A stretch of DNA of 64,000 bases from Ahaetulla prasina (Eukaryota; Chordata; Lepidosauria; Squamata; Colubridae), in contig NC_080540.1 in the NCBI RefSeq assembly GCF_028640845.1, positions 234,581,794 to 234,645,793 of the forward strand, in the 5' to 3' direction. Under the pieces are notes generated by a model, which was given only the letters and a program-made list of their open reading frames with translations, was not told the DNA's origin and did not search any database. Shown piece by piece: positions 32,840-45,977 of this stretch (the first letter of the stretch is position 1; each line of letters opens with the position of its first letter). Position numbers and translations under genes: made by a program.

Positions 32840-33205
32840 ATTAAAGAGAGATCCCACTTAGAAGTATGGGGAAATTTTCTGACATGAGAACAATTAATCC
32901 ATTGAAAAGCTTGTCTCCTGGAGTTGTAGGTGCTCCAACACTTGAGGTTTTCAAAAATAGACTGGACAGACATTTGACTGGGTTGTATAATGTCTCCTGC
33001 CTTGAGCAAGGGGATTGGATTAGAGCAGGGGTCTCCAACCTTGATCCCTTTAAGACTTGTGGACTTGAACTCCTAGAGTCCCTCAGCCAGCAAAGCTGGC
33101 TGAGGAACTCTGGGAATTGAAGCCCACAAGTTTTAAAGGGACCAAGGTTGGAGACCCCTGAATTAGAGGACCTCTTCCAGCCTTACGATTCTATGTTCTA
33201 TCTCA
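32840..33205 (+). mobile_element. CR1/L3-type LINE 3' end, split by a hAT insertion
   Basis: The plus-strand segment 32840-33025 has gagagatcccacttagaagt, ggagttgtaggtgctccaac and actggacagacatttgact. It resumes at 33169 as gacctcttccagccttacga with the tail ttctatgttctatct. It corresponds to the C-terminus and 3' UTR of the element at 40964. A complete family B hAT element sits inside it (33026-33160). Confidence 0.78.
33026..33160. mobile_element. Palindromic hAT element, family B (complete, inside a CR1)
   Basis: 135 bp from CAGGGGTCTCCAACCTTGAT to caaggttggagacccctg. It is flanked by GATTAGAG (33018-33025) and AATTAGAG (33161-33168), an 8-bp TSD with one mismatch. The arms meet at cagccagcaaagctggctga. 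Insertion into a CR1 gives a clear before-and-after and confirms the 8-bp TSD of this family. Confidence 0.92.
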
Positions 33206-33265
33206 GTCGCTTCATCTTCTGTAAGTTGGAATGAATTCCATAAAGTCTAATTTAAATAAACAAAC

Positions 33266-33585
33266 GGTAAAGGTAAAGGTTTCCCCTGTCCAGTAGTGTC
33301 TAATTCTGTGGAGCTGTATTCCTCTCCATTTCTTAGCCAAGGAGGCCAGTGCTGTTCCAAAGACACTTCCATGGTCATGCAGTCAGCATGACCTATACGC
33401 TGAGGTGCATGGAATGCTGTTAATCTTCCTGCTGTACCTACTTACGTAATTTGCAGGCTTCCAAAAGGCTAGGTGTCCAGGAGCTAGTAAGATGAGCTCA
33501 ATCCATTGTGTGGTGCTCAGGACATGAACCCCAGGCTGTCAGCTTTCCAACTCAGTTTCTTTAATTGCTGAGACATCATGCCCCC
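33266..33585 (-). mobile_element. Sauria-type SINE
   Basis: On the minus strand. The 3' tail at left is aaacggtaaaggtaaaggtt followed by tcccctgtcc, and the tRNA-related head is at right (gacatcatgccccc). The middle includes agtcagcatgacctatacgc and aggctaggtgtccaggagct. Nearly full length but diverged. Confidence 0.8.
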
Positions 33586-34008
33586 TAAATAAATAAACAA
33601 ACAAACAAACACTCATGCATGCATATATGTGTACACATAATTATTAGCAGTCCTGGGGAGTTTTTAAAGCCACATACACTCATGCACAAACTCACAAACC
33701 TGCTTTTTTTAAAGCCTTTAGGTAGAAATGACAGGAACTCACTGCACTGCCTTTCAAGGGGGTGGGGTGGGGAGCCTCCTCTGCTACGTGGATTCTCAAA
33801 GTTCAGGAGCTTGTTCAAGCTTCAGAGGCGTCTCGAGCTGTGGTGCTCCTGGCTGAACTCTCCATCTTCAGACTCAGTTTCTCCATTAGCAAATCCAACA
33901 GTGGATTATCTGCCAAACAGCGAATCAGACAAGGGGATAAAGACAAGAGTGATGGGTAACAAAGGAGCAACTTGAGAAACGGCTGAGATTGGAAGTGAAA
34001 TGCTTGTC
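33586..34008. other. Noncoding stretch, short AAAC repeat
   Basis: It starts with aataaataaacaaacaaac. No gene recognised; a 118-codon frame (33619-33975) lacks any family signature or supporting context. Confidence 0.4.
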
Positions 34009-34066
34009 AAACACACACACACACACACACTCTCTCTCTCTTTTTCTTTCTCTCTCTCTCTCCCCC
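34009..34066. repeat. (AC)n(TC)n microsatellite
   Basis: An AC tract (34009-34030) followed by a TC-rich tract (34031-34066). Confidence 0.93.
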
Positions 34067-36130
<2,064 letters not shown>

Positions 36131-36133
36131 CTT

Positions 36134-36243
36134 GAGTTCAGCATCTTTCAGATGGGTGGACTTCAACTCCCAGAATTCCTCAGCCAGCTGGCTGGGGAAT
36201 CCTGGGAGTTGAAGTCCATCCATCTGAAAGATGCTGAACTTGA
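36134..36243. repeat. Near-perfect palindrome related to hAT family B
   Basis: Arms of about 53 bp: gttcagcatctttcagatgg (36136 on) and its complement ccatctgaaagatgctgaac (36221-36240). They meet at cagccagctggctgg. The inner part (tggacttcaactcccagaat) is the family B core, but the outer ends differ from CAGGGGTCTCC. The outermost cttga and tgaaa words are not a clear TSD. Confidence 0.85.
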
Positions 36244-36532
36244 AAAATACTCTGCTAGAGAGTAGTTTCCTCTCTAATGGATGCTTCAAATTGCACAGTA
36301 CTCTCATCTCTTCCTCCCTCCTTCCCTCTCTCTCTCTCTCTTTTGTGTCCATTGTTGTTAGGTTTCTCAGTGTCAGAATCTCCAGATTATATAAATTTAA
36401 ATGAAGGGGGGGGGGAACTCATCCTGAATTTAGGTGTGTTGAAATACCACATTCTAAGAGCCATCCTTCATACTGAAAATCTTTTTTGACATCCATCTCC
36501 AACTTTATTTCTTTATATCTACTCAGACACAA

Positions 36533-37110
36533 GAGCTAATTTGGTCTAGCAGTTTAAGGCGCTGTGCTATAAAAATGGAAGGCTATAAGTTCTAGTCCTG
36601 CCTTATGTCAGCTTTGGAAGCCATATTAGGCCAGAAGCTTCCACACTGCCACCTTCTCAATGTGTGGGAAAGTAGGAGTGGGGATTTAGTAGAGGGATTG
36701 TATTTAGACAAAATAGCAAAAAGTCAAGGTCAGGACGATCCTGCATCTGGAGAAGGAGTGGTTGGAGTGCTGTCTCGAGATGGGATGGATGGTGATTGGA
36801 ACATGTGATTGACTGAGGAGTGAGGAGATGGTTTTGGAGTTTTTTGATTTACTGAGGAAAAACTCTCGGATTCGGGTTTTCCCAAGATGTGCCAGTATAC
36901 CTACTCTAATAAATGGAACTTTGAGAAAATGCCTGCTTCAGAATTTTTAATTGGAGTTGAGTTTTTCTGGAACACTGACATTAACCCGAATCCCCCCTCC
37001 TACTTTCCCCCACATTGAGAAGGTGGCAGCGTGGAAGCTTTTCTGGAACGCTGACACTTTAGGCATGAAACCAGTTGGGTGACTCTGGGCCAGTCACTCA
37101 CTCTCAGCCA
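36533..37110 (+). mobile_element. MIR-like SINE interrupted by an LTR insertion
   Basis: The head gagctaatttggtctagcag with ttctagtcctgcctta lies at 36533-36605. The SINE continues at 37062 as ggcatgaaaccagttgggtg and actctgggccagtcactcac. The intervening 36606-37056 is a later LTR insertion, flanked by CCTTA and CTTTA. Confidence 0.75.
36606..37056 (+). mobile_element. Rearranged solo LTR, family L1tr, inside a SINE
   Basis: It begins TGTCAGC, and a first LTR-like end CTGACA comes at 36980, giving a 375-bp body similar to the LTR at 15166: both share ggattcgggttttccc-type sequence, agatgtgcca and a poly(A) signal aataaatgga. A further 76 bp follows: 36989-37038 is the reverse complement of 36637-36686 (47 of 50 positions), then ttctggaacgctgaca repeats the LTR end. 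The unit is flanked by CCTTA (36601-36605) and CTTTA (37057-37061). Confidence 0.72.
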
Positions 37111-40100
37111 TAGAAAGAATATATTGGTTGGGCTTTTCCATCCTTGCATTAAAAAAATCCTCCAAATGGATTGATGATGCTCGGTATTACAGCATTATTT
37201 TTTTTAGCATCAAGATTCAGTTTTAAACATTGTCTTTGGGAAGATGAGCAGTTTTCCCTCTGTTATCATTGAGTATCCAATACTAGGTGTCACCATTTAA
37301 AAAAAAATTCTAATAGCCAAACCAACTGATTTTGCTTTTTGATGGCTCAGGAGACGATGAATTTGGAAACATTCATTCAGATTTCTATGTAACAAGTCGG
37401 ACTATGATATTTGAATTGAATCAATTCTGAGTACATCTACTCTGTTATTTTTCTCCCCTTATGTTATATAGTTTCAACATGAGGGTTTTATTGTAGAACT
37501 GAAATGGTCAAAAGGATTCAAGTCATTACTTGGGCAATCTCTGGGTGAATGAACTTTAGGCTTGTATATCTTCTAAAAACTCTTATTTCTGTTAGCTGAA
37601 GAGGCAACTTTGACCTGGCAGTCAAATATCTTAACCCTGTACATATCAAACTGTCTCCAGAAAAAGCTTCTTAACATCATCACAAAGAATAACTTGCACA
37701 ATTGTCTCCTCTAAGTCATGAAAATGGATGCCACTCCATTGGTCATCACGTAAAATAACAACATATCGTCAGTATAGAATATGATGTGCAGAGCATTGGT
37801 ATAACTTGAAATTCATAGCACTTTAACACCTGTTTCCATAGCTACAGTGTAATCCAGACATCTGAGAGGCTAGCCTGTCTTTGCCAGGCCTGTCATTTCA
37901 AGGAAATAAATTAAGAAAACTGATGACATGGCTTGGATTATACAATTGCTTGTAAGTAACCAGATTTGAAATCTAACCAAGAGTGAAAATAGTTCAGATG
38001 AAATGAATCAAACCCTTTTCTAGTAACCTTTGTCTTTTTATTTATTTATTTGTCTTCTTGTTCTTCTTCCCCAGACACAATATCACGTTACACCTGGCAG
38101 TTGTATTTGTTGCAGTGATATAGTCTTAAGTGATTTTTTTGTATTTTTTTTAAAAGGGGAGGTGGCATAAACAGATGGAGGCACAGAAGTAGAAAAGAGA
38201 TACAGTTAAGCAAATGCTAAAGAGCAAAACTTCAGTGGCAGACACATCGCTATTTGCATATGCACAATATGCTTCTGTCTAGAGGCATATTTTCTCAAAG
38301 TATGTGTATTTCCCTCTGTCTCTATATTTATCAGTATCTCTAGCAACATATGCAGGGCTATGAATAGATTTGAGAGTCTGTTGGCTGGGTTATGTTAATC
38401 CTTGAAGTGTTTGAGTTGGGTGGATCTTACGTGATTGGGGAAATGTGGAGACCCTATCAAAAGAGAGGAAAAGATCTCGAATAAAGAATCAAGGCAAGAA
38501 ATTATCATGTCCAGATGTGTGTTGCCTGAGAGAGGAACAAAAGCGACAGACTCAAACCATATATTGTAGAATGGATGTGTGTGCAACAATTTTTTGAAGT
38601 TATGTAAATGAGGAATGCATGAGTTCGATTGAGCAAGGAGCAAGAGCAAGAAATTCATTAATTTAGAGAAATATCCCCAAATTATTTCCCAATGGGTAGA
38701 AAACCAACTTTGAGTGTATTTTAATTAGGGGGGAAATGACTAGAGGGGGAAATAAAACAGCCTTTTTTTTCCCATGCACAACTTTAGTCAAATTCAAACT
38801 CTCCCATAATTCATTATGAAAAGCAACAACCACATATAGTGCAATTCCAGTTTGACTCAATGAAGGAAAACAATTGAGTTTTAAATTAAATAGATAATTT
38901 AAATGCTCAAAAGAATGATAAGGCTGTCTAGGGCACAAGGAAGAATATATTTAGTTAAAATAAATGTAATGAACACTCTAGCTACCAGTGATAATAAATA
39001 TTAGACTGATTCACGGTAAAGAATATTTAATAGAGGAAGATACTGCAACCCTGTAAACCATTCCTAGCTTCATCTCTCACCGACTACCAACATTTATTTA
39101 TACCAACTCAAAATGAAAAGAAGGAAGGGAGAGAGGGAGAGAGGGAGGGAGGGAGGAAGGGAGGAATGGGTGCAGTAATGAGGACCTTATAGTAATGACA
39201 TTTAGCTTTTGATTACTCTTAAACTAATTTTGAAAAAGAAATAACAATTTATGAATGTATATAAGAAGGAATCATAGCCTCAGTATTGAAAAACTGAGAA
39301 AGGGAGAAAACTCTGTCTCTTCTTTGCTTCCAAGTCCTGGACCCATTTTTTCTCTTAACTACAGTGCAATGAGTGTGTTACAAAGGTGATAACGGCAACC
39401 ACACAACACTATGCCCCTATTTATGTACATCATACTGCACAGGAGTGGCCATCATCTTGATTTTTTTTCACTTCCCAGCAGATACCCGTGGCTGGGTTGC
39501 CACCATGCTCTGCCCTTAGTTGGTTGTATGGAGAGTGTTGCTCCAGCTTTTGAAAATACATAATGGTGCCAAAATGTTAGAAATAATATTTTACATGCTT
39601 TCTTCACATTTCTTTGTGGCCATCTGAAAATAACTATAATTGGATAAGAATTATTGATTTAGAATGATCTGAGATATGCTTGTAAATTAACTGAACAATT
39701 TATTTTATTTTGTGCAATTGGGATTGAAAAATAATTGAGCGCCTTTGCGTTGTGTGAAATTTTAATGAATTATAATATTTATGCAGCTATAAAGAGAGTT
39801 TAAAAGAGAAAGAGATTCACGTAAACAGTTTATACCAATTAGGACTCAAGAGATACCAGGATGCTATTTAGGTTTTAGTAATGTCCATGCATTACAGATT
39901 GTTGGGATGATTTGCCATAAATCAATTTCCTTGACATTTAAAATTCAACCATGTTTTGATCTTCAGTTATTTCATCTCTGTATTTCTCCACTGTGCTACA
40001 ATCTCATGCTTCCTCTGAGTCAATTTAAATTGTTTTCTCTTTCTTTTCTCCCAAAACGTGAATAACAACTTAAGTCAGGAGAGATCACTGCCAAAATATG

Positions 40101-40963
40101 CTCGGCAGAGGCTGTGTTTATAGCCAACGATTCCTGGCTTTAAACACCATAGATTTGCCAGAAATCAGGCCAAAGGATGGTTTAGCCGAGGAGATATGTC
40201 CTCCACGTCTAAAAACATGCCACAGGCAACAATTTATAACTAGCCCTCCAAAACAATTGATCTGAAACACATTCCCCTGGACAAGGAACAGATGGCAAGA
40301 CAAGGTGCCAGATCTGTACTCCTTTACTACTCGAAGCTGTAGCCAGCAGTTCTTTAATTCCTCTGATCGTACTCAGGCTTATTACTCTGTACTAGGCCCA
40401 AAATTAACTTGAATGCTTAGAATTGCGCATCAAGGCCAAAAATTCTCCAGTTCTTTTTTATCTTCCATGAACAGGTTGGATTGTGTATATCTTTGGACAT
40501 ACAAAGAGAAAAATAAAATCCTGACGGCATTTATAAAAGGAGGGGGAGAGAGAGCCTGAGTGAAAATAACTTCCAAGGGTGTGAACCTTTAATAAGGCTT
40601 TGTTCAAATGCTCTCATCACATTCATCCTCTTCAAAAAACAGTATGGCTATTAATTTGGAATTCGTCCTAGTTTCATCATCCAGCCTGCCAGAGGTGATA
40701 TTTGCCGATTGGATTTAAAATCAAAGATACTCTCTTATTCCATGAGCCTGAAGTTGGCAGGATGTATATGCCTGCAAAGTGAGCTCTTTTCCTAGACACT
40801 AGCACAAGAAAGTAGCATAATCAGAAAGGATCACCTATTCTCTCCACCACATGCATAGTTGAGAAGGATCAGCCCTAAAGATAACTGGGCAGTGGAGGTT
40901 TTCTGGGGGAAAGTTCCAAGTTCTATGCCTAAACCAGATGGATTCAGCATCTCCACCAGATGG
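37111..40963. other. Long repeat-poor stretch
   Basis: At 3.8 kb this is the longest stretch without a recognised mobile element. It holds a GGGA-rich run (39121-39170) and two segments that look least like neutral drift: about 39650-39830 (tgcaattgggattgaaaaat, gagcgcctttgcgttgtgtg) and 40050-40470. No coding signature: open frames reach only about 90 codons. Confidence 0.35.
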
Positions 40964-42016
40964 ATTAGTAACTGGTTGACCAATCACACTCAACAGGTAG
41001 AAGTTAATGGAATGGCAACTAAATAGAGGGAAGTATGCAGTAGGGTACCTCTACTACCTCAAGGTTCTGTTTTAGGTCCATTGCTCTTCATTATCTTCAT
41101 AAATGATTTAGATGAGGGAATAGAAGGGGAACTCATCAGATTTATAGATGGCACCAAGTTGTCAGGAATAACCAACACTTCCGAAGATAGGCTGAAGATC
41201 CAAAAGGATCTCAATAGGCTTGAACACTGGGCCCTATCAAACAAAATGAAATTCCACGGTGAGAAAAGTAAAGTTTTACACTTAGGCAAGAAAAACCAAA
41301 AGCACAGGTATAGAATAGATAGTACTTGGCTCAATATTAGTAACTGTGAGATCGATCTAGGAGTCCTAGTGGACAATAATTTAATTATGAACCAGCAATA
41401 TGCTGCAGCCACCAAAAAGAAAAACAAAACTATAACACAGTCTTAGGCTGCATTAACAGAGGGTTAGAATCAAGATCAGGTGAAGTGTTAGTACTACTTT
41501 ATAATGCCTTGATAAAGCTACACTTGGAATATTGCATCTGGTTTTGATCTCCACGACATAAAAAAGATGTTGAGACTTTAGAACTTGTGTTGAGAAGAGC
41601 AACAAAAATGATTAGGGAACTGAGGGCTAAAACGTATGAAGAATGTTTGCAGGGATTGGGTATGTCTAGTCTAATGAAAAGATGAGGAGTGACATGATAG
41701 CAGTCTTTCAATATTTGAAGGGCTATCACAAAGAAAAGGGGGTCAACCTATTCTCCGAAGTACCTGAAAGCAGGACAAGAAGCAATGGATGGAAACTAAT
41801 CAAGGAGAGAGATCCAACCTAGAAATAAGGAGAAATTTCCTGACAGTGAGAACAAATAATCAGTGGAACCTTCAGAAGTTGTGGGTGCTCTGTCACTGGA
41901 GGTTTTTAAGAAGAGATTGGGCAGCCATTTGTCCAAAATGGTATAAGGTCACCTGCTTGAGCAGGGGGTTGGACTAGAAGCCCTCCAAGATGCCTTCCAA
42001 TTCTGTTATTCTGTTC
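40964..42016 (+). mobile_element. CR1/L3-type LINE, partial reverse transcriptase to 3' end
   Basis: Translation gives WLTNHTQQVEVNG, then (after a break) PQGSVLGPLLFIIFINDLDE, then IEGELIRFIDGTKLSGI and SKVLHLGKKNQKHRYRI, with DLGVLVDNN. These are the classic CR1 RT C-terminal motifs. The catalytic box usually written FADDT reads FIDGT, losing an essential Asp. 41081-41446 is open, after which stops and frameshifts appear. The 3' UTR ends gagcagggggttggactaga and tctgttattctgttctt. The 5' part is missing. It is a dead copy. Confidence 0.88.
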
Positions 42017-42169
42017 TTTACCAAGCCATGAGGACCATTGGCTTTCAGGTTAAGCTTTCTTCTGGACAACTGCAGACTTTGTGGGGCTTCTTTGGACTCT
42101 CAGTTTGATCCCTGTTTAAGCTCCAACTCCTGGTGCTAATCCTGGCTTCTTCGTCCCCTCTATCTACAG

Positions 42170-42675
42170 CAGCGGTTCTCAACCTGTGGGTTGGGACCTC
42201 ATTGGGGGTCGAATGACGATTTGCCAGGGGTCGCCTAAGACCATCGGAAATATGGGAAGTATACTTGCGAGTTGAAGAATCGCGCTCCAATGGTTGACTC
42301 CTCAAGCCAGTTGCAGGCTCTTCAAATCGCTAGCCGAATTTGGCTTCAGGCCCGATGAATTAAAAAAGAGAGAAATCTTTGCTCTGATGTCTCCCTCTCA
42401 AGCCAGCTGCAATCACTCCCAATCGCTAGCCTAATCTGGCTTCAGGCGCGATGAACTTAATAGGGGAGGAGTCTCCACTTTAATGCCTCCGTCCTCAAGG
42501 CAATTGCAAGCAGTTTAGATCGCTAGCCAATACGGCTTCAGGCGTAATAAATTCAAAATGAAAATAATTTTATGGTTGGGGTCGCCACATCATGGGGAAT
42601 TGTATTAAAGGGGTCACCACATTGTGGAGAATTGTATTAAAGGGGTCGCAGCACTATAAAGGTTGAGAACCACTG
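42170..42675. mobile_element. SPIN-type non-autonomous hAT element
   Basis: The 506-bp element has a perfect 8-bp TSD ATCTACAG (42162-42169, 42676-42683). The left end CAGCGGTTCTCAACCTGTGG, then ggggtcgcctaagaccatcg, and the right end ggttgggg...aattgtattaaaggggtcg...AGGTTGAGAACCACTG match the SPIN ('space invader') hAT family as I know it, a family spread horizontally among tetrapods. The interior is a triplicated unit of about 95 bp, each with tcgctagcc..at..ggcttcaggc at about 42329, 42432 and 42520. No transposase. Confidence 0.85.
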
Positions 42676-42683
42676 ATCTACAG

Positions 42684-43045
42684 CTTAATTATCCTCTTAT
42701 GACTGCAACCCATGCCCTTACAAACAGATGTACAGTATTTTTTCCCTAAGATTTCCTCTCTTGACATTTTTCCCCAAGGAGATCCTTCATACTTAAGATT
42801 TGTTTGGCTGTAAAGGAAATTCAGAAGCGAAAGAAGATGTGAGGGGAGCAAACTTTACCTATTTCCTTACATGTATGCTCAAATCCAGCATTTCAACTCT
42901 TTGCAACAAACGGTGTCTCAGATGATATAATTGAAGCCATTTGACTTCATAAAAATAAATAGTGGTTTGGCTAGGAAAAACCCAGAGGCAGTTTACTAAT
43001 TCTAGTCAAGTTAGCTGAAAATGTTATTTTTTTCAACGTGAATAC
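42684..43045. other. Unique noncoding stretch
   Basis: No feature recognised. It ends at the A-run that forms the left breakpoint of the tandem duplication. Confidence 0.4.
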
Positions 43046-43768
43046 AAAAAAAGACTTCGCAGTCGCATTAATTGGTCTATCCAGCACCGCGGTACAAAAG
43101 TGCAAAAGAATGGAAAATACTTGGTGGCAAACTCTTTCATGCCTTGTTTGCTGTGCAGTTTCTACATTGGGTGGTTATTCTATTATCTTGTGTATCTATT
43201 TGGGGAAAAAACCAATAACATATTTAAAGATGAGAATAAAAAAACCCCTATAAGCTCATACAAAGTTGCACATGGACACAGAGTTTAATTAGAGTTACCA
43301 TATTTTCAGTTCTGCAACCCCACTTTCTTGGCACTTTGAGGGGTTGTAACCTTTGAAAGTAAAAGATGACATGCTTATATTCATGGTAGATTTCACGGAG
43401 CACCAGTTAGACCCAAGTCTTCCTTTTTATAATATATTATTGTATATGTATATTTTTAAAATGCCACTAATGTTTTTTTTTTACATTACTTTGAGTTGAA
43501 CCCTCAGAAAACCATTTGCAATCCTGAATCCCTTAGTGATCAGTGCTCCATTAACTTTCTCAAATCTGCAGGAGTAGAGAACACGTTTACACTCAATTTA
43601 TTTAATGGGGAAATTGTCTAACTACTATAGACACATTATTATAATGTATATTCAGAAGGAAAGGCCTTTGGACCTATTGAATGATGACTCCAGGACTTTC
43701 TTCCTATGGTTCCAATAGGAAAAATGATATTCTTTGGTATACAATCTGTCTTTTCGGGAAGCTTATAT

Positions 43769-43924
43769 AGGCAGTCCTAAACTTACAACAGTTTGTTTAG
43801 TGACTGTTCGAAGTTATAATGGCCCCTAAAAAAAAGTGACTTTTAACCTTTTTTTAACACTTATGATCATTGCAGCACCCCCTTGGTCACATGAGTTTTG
43901 TGGTCATAAATTGAGGATTACCTG
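43769..43924. mobile_element. Mariner-type element, family M (short form)
   Basis: 156 bp from aggcagtcctaaacttaca to gtcataaattgaggattacc with tg, with TA-containing flanks (tata) on both sides. An internal deletion explains the short length. Duplicated at 45822-45977. Confidence 0.72.
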
Positions 43925-44979
43925 TATACAAGAAGTTTTCATCATTCATCCTTAAAATTCTTTGCATTATTATATGCATACATACCCAAAATTTTCTAGC
44001 TCATTACAAGTTTACTATGCACAGTAAAATGAGCTTTTATGTTTCCACATTTCAACAAAGATTGGAAGTACCTTTGTATATCCTGGACAATTTTTGGGGG
44101 GGAGGTATATGCCAATGGTATACCATATTGTAAAAATTATAACACAGTGTAAATCTCAGTCCTTTCAGCTAAATCTTCACTCATTGGTTCATCTGCATAT
44201 TATAAACCAAATTCTTGGCCCATTTTATCATGCATTCTTTAACTTCCATTTCAAATTTCAATAAAAGTTTATACATTTTTGTGAACACACATTCATCATT
44301 TGCACGGTTATACAGTCTCAAATTCTGTTTTGTGTACTTCAATTCCACTTATCTTTTCATCTGGATTAAACTTTTAATTTTAAACAGCAATATTCAACTG
44401 AAACAATTTTTTGAGACGTATAGAGTCTCAGCTAGAAAAAAAAACATGGAAGACTATTTCTGTATATGGTAACTGCAGCAAAACCACGATATGCAGAAAG
44501 ATGGAAAACTCCAAAATATTCATAATGGAGGAATAGTTGTGGGGGGGGGGGAGGGAATGACATAATCTTCAGAATTGGCAAAATTAACTTATTTGATCAG
44601 GAAGAAGACAACAAATACATTTATTAGTGATTGGAAGCCCATTATGGTCTTTTTGCTGAAAAAGGGGAAAAGGTGAATTAGTGAGTTACAGATTTGATGA
44701 TTAGAAACTGTAAAATGGGAGAGAAAGACAATTATAGTGTAACCTTAAAGAGGGAAGATAGTTGATAACTTTACTTGTAACTTTTGTAAAAAGATCAAGT
44801 TGATTTTTAATACGTTGACTTGGCTTGGCTTGCTTGGCTTTGCCCTTCCCTGTCCTTCCCTTCCTAATGTCCGCCTTTTTCTATTTCCTTTGTGTTTATT
44901 CACTTCTGCATTTTTTCCCCATTCTTTTTCTTTTTTAAAAAAATATGTACTTGTTTTTATCATTAGATACAATCTTTTG

Positions 44980-45085
44980 GACTCCGGGGGATTGTAGAGG
45001 ACAGGAAGGCCTGGAGGAATGTTGTCCATGGGGCCACAATGGGTCAGACATGACTTTGTGACTGACAACAACAACAATCTGCAAT
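44980..45085 (+). mobile_element. BovB/RTE-like 3' tail
   Basis: gattgtagaggacaggaagg, cctggaggaatgttgtccat and ggggccacaatgggtcagac with atgactttgtgactgacaac follow the same order as the BovB tail at 2770-2830 (acagg.aggcctgg, ccatggggtcgc, gacacgact). The end is an (AAC)n run. It lies at the right end of duplication copy 1 and again at 47037-47142. Confidence 0.6.
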
Positions 45086-45821
45086 TTTTAAAAAAACAAA
45101 AAAAAGACTTCGCAGTCGCATTAATTGGTCTATCCAGCACCGCGGTACAAAAGTGCAAAAGAATGGAAAATACTTGGTGGCAAACTCTTTCATGCCTTGT
45201 TTGCTGTGCAGTTTCTACATTGGGTGGTTATTCTATTATCTTGTGTATCTATTTGGGGAAAAAACCAATAACATATTTAAAGATGAGAATAAAAAAACCC
45301 CTATAAGCTCATACAAAGTTGCACATGGACACAGAGTTTAATTAGAGTTACCATATTTTCAGTTCTGCAACCCCACTTTCTTGGCACTTTGAGGGGTTGT
45401 AACCTTTGAAAGTAAAAGATGACATGCTTATATTCATGGTAGATTTCACGGAGCACCAGTTAGACCCAAGTCTTCCTTTTTATAATATATTATTGTATAT
45501 GTATATTTTTAAAATGCCACTAATGTTTTTTTTTTACATTACTTTGAGTTGAACCCTCAGAAAACCATTTGCAATCCTGAATCCCTTAGTGATCAGTGCT
45601 CCATTAACTTTCTCAAATCTGCAGGAGTAGAGAACACGTTTACACTCAATTTATTTAATGGGGAAATTGTCTAACTACTATAGACACATTATTATAATGT
45701 ATATTCAGAAGGAAAGGCCTTTGGACCTATTGAATGATGACTCCAGGACTTTCTTCCTATGGTTCCAATAGGAAAAATGATATTCTTTGGTATACAATCT
45801 GTCTTTTCGGGAAGCTTATAT

Positions 45822-45977
45822 AGGCAGTCCTAAACTTACAACAGTTTGTTTAGTGACTGTTCGAAATTATAATGGCCCCTAAAAAAAAGTGACTTTTAAC
45901 CTTTTTTTAACACTTATGATCATTGCAGCACCCCCTTGGTCACATGAGTTTTGTGGTCATAAATTGAGGATTACCTG
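45822..45977. mobile_element. Mariner-type element, family M (second copy by duplication)
   Basis: Identical to 43769-43924 except for one substitution (tcgaaatta instead of tcgaagtta). It is present because of the tandem duplication, not by transposition. Confidence 0.72.

Larger units (their letters stand above)
43046..45097. repeat. Tandem duplication, copy 1 (2,052 bp)
   Basis: The unit starts in an A-run (ACAAAAAAAGA at 43044-43054) and runs to the next A-run at 45097. It is repeated immediately as 45098-47154. Only about five substitutions and three small length changes separate the copies. The unit contains a mariner-type element, a G-run and a BovB-like tail; its open frames (60-85 codons) recur only because the DNA is duplicated. 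Confidence 0.97.

Noticed and set aside
36908..36916. Polyadenylation signals as evidence for host genes
   Set aside because: The AATAAA words at 15486 and 36908 are inside LTRs in the expected position.
41081..41446. A functional reverse transcriptase gene
   Set aside because: The catalytic Asp pair is changed to Asp-Gly, the frame breaks downstream and the 5' part is missing.
42329..42545. CRISPR-like spaced repeats
   Set aside because: Three diverged units inside a hAT element in a vertebrate genome; not identical repeats with unique spacers.
43038..45341. A conserved small protein (KKDFAVALIGLSS...) present twice
   Set aside because: The repetition is explained by the 2.05-kb DNA duplication, noncoding sequence is equally conserved, and nothing recognisable is encoded.
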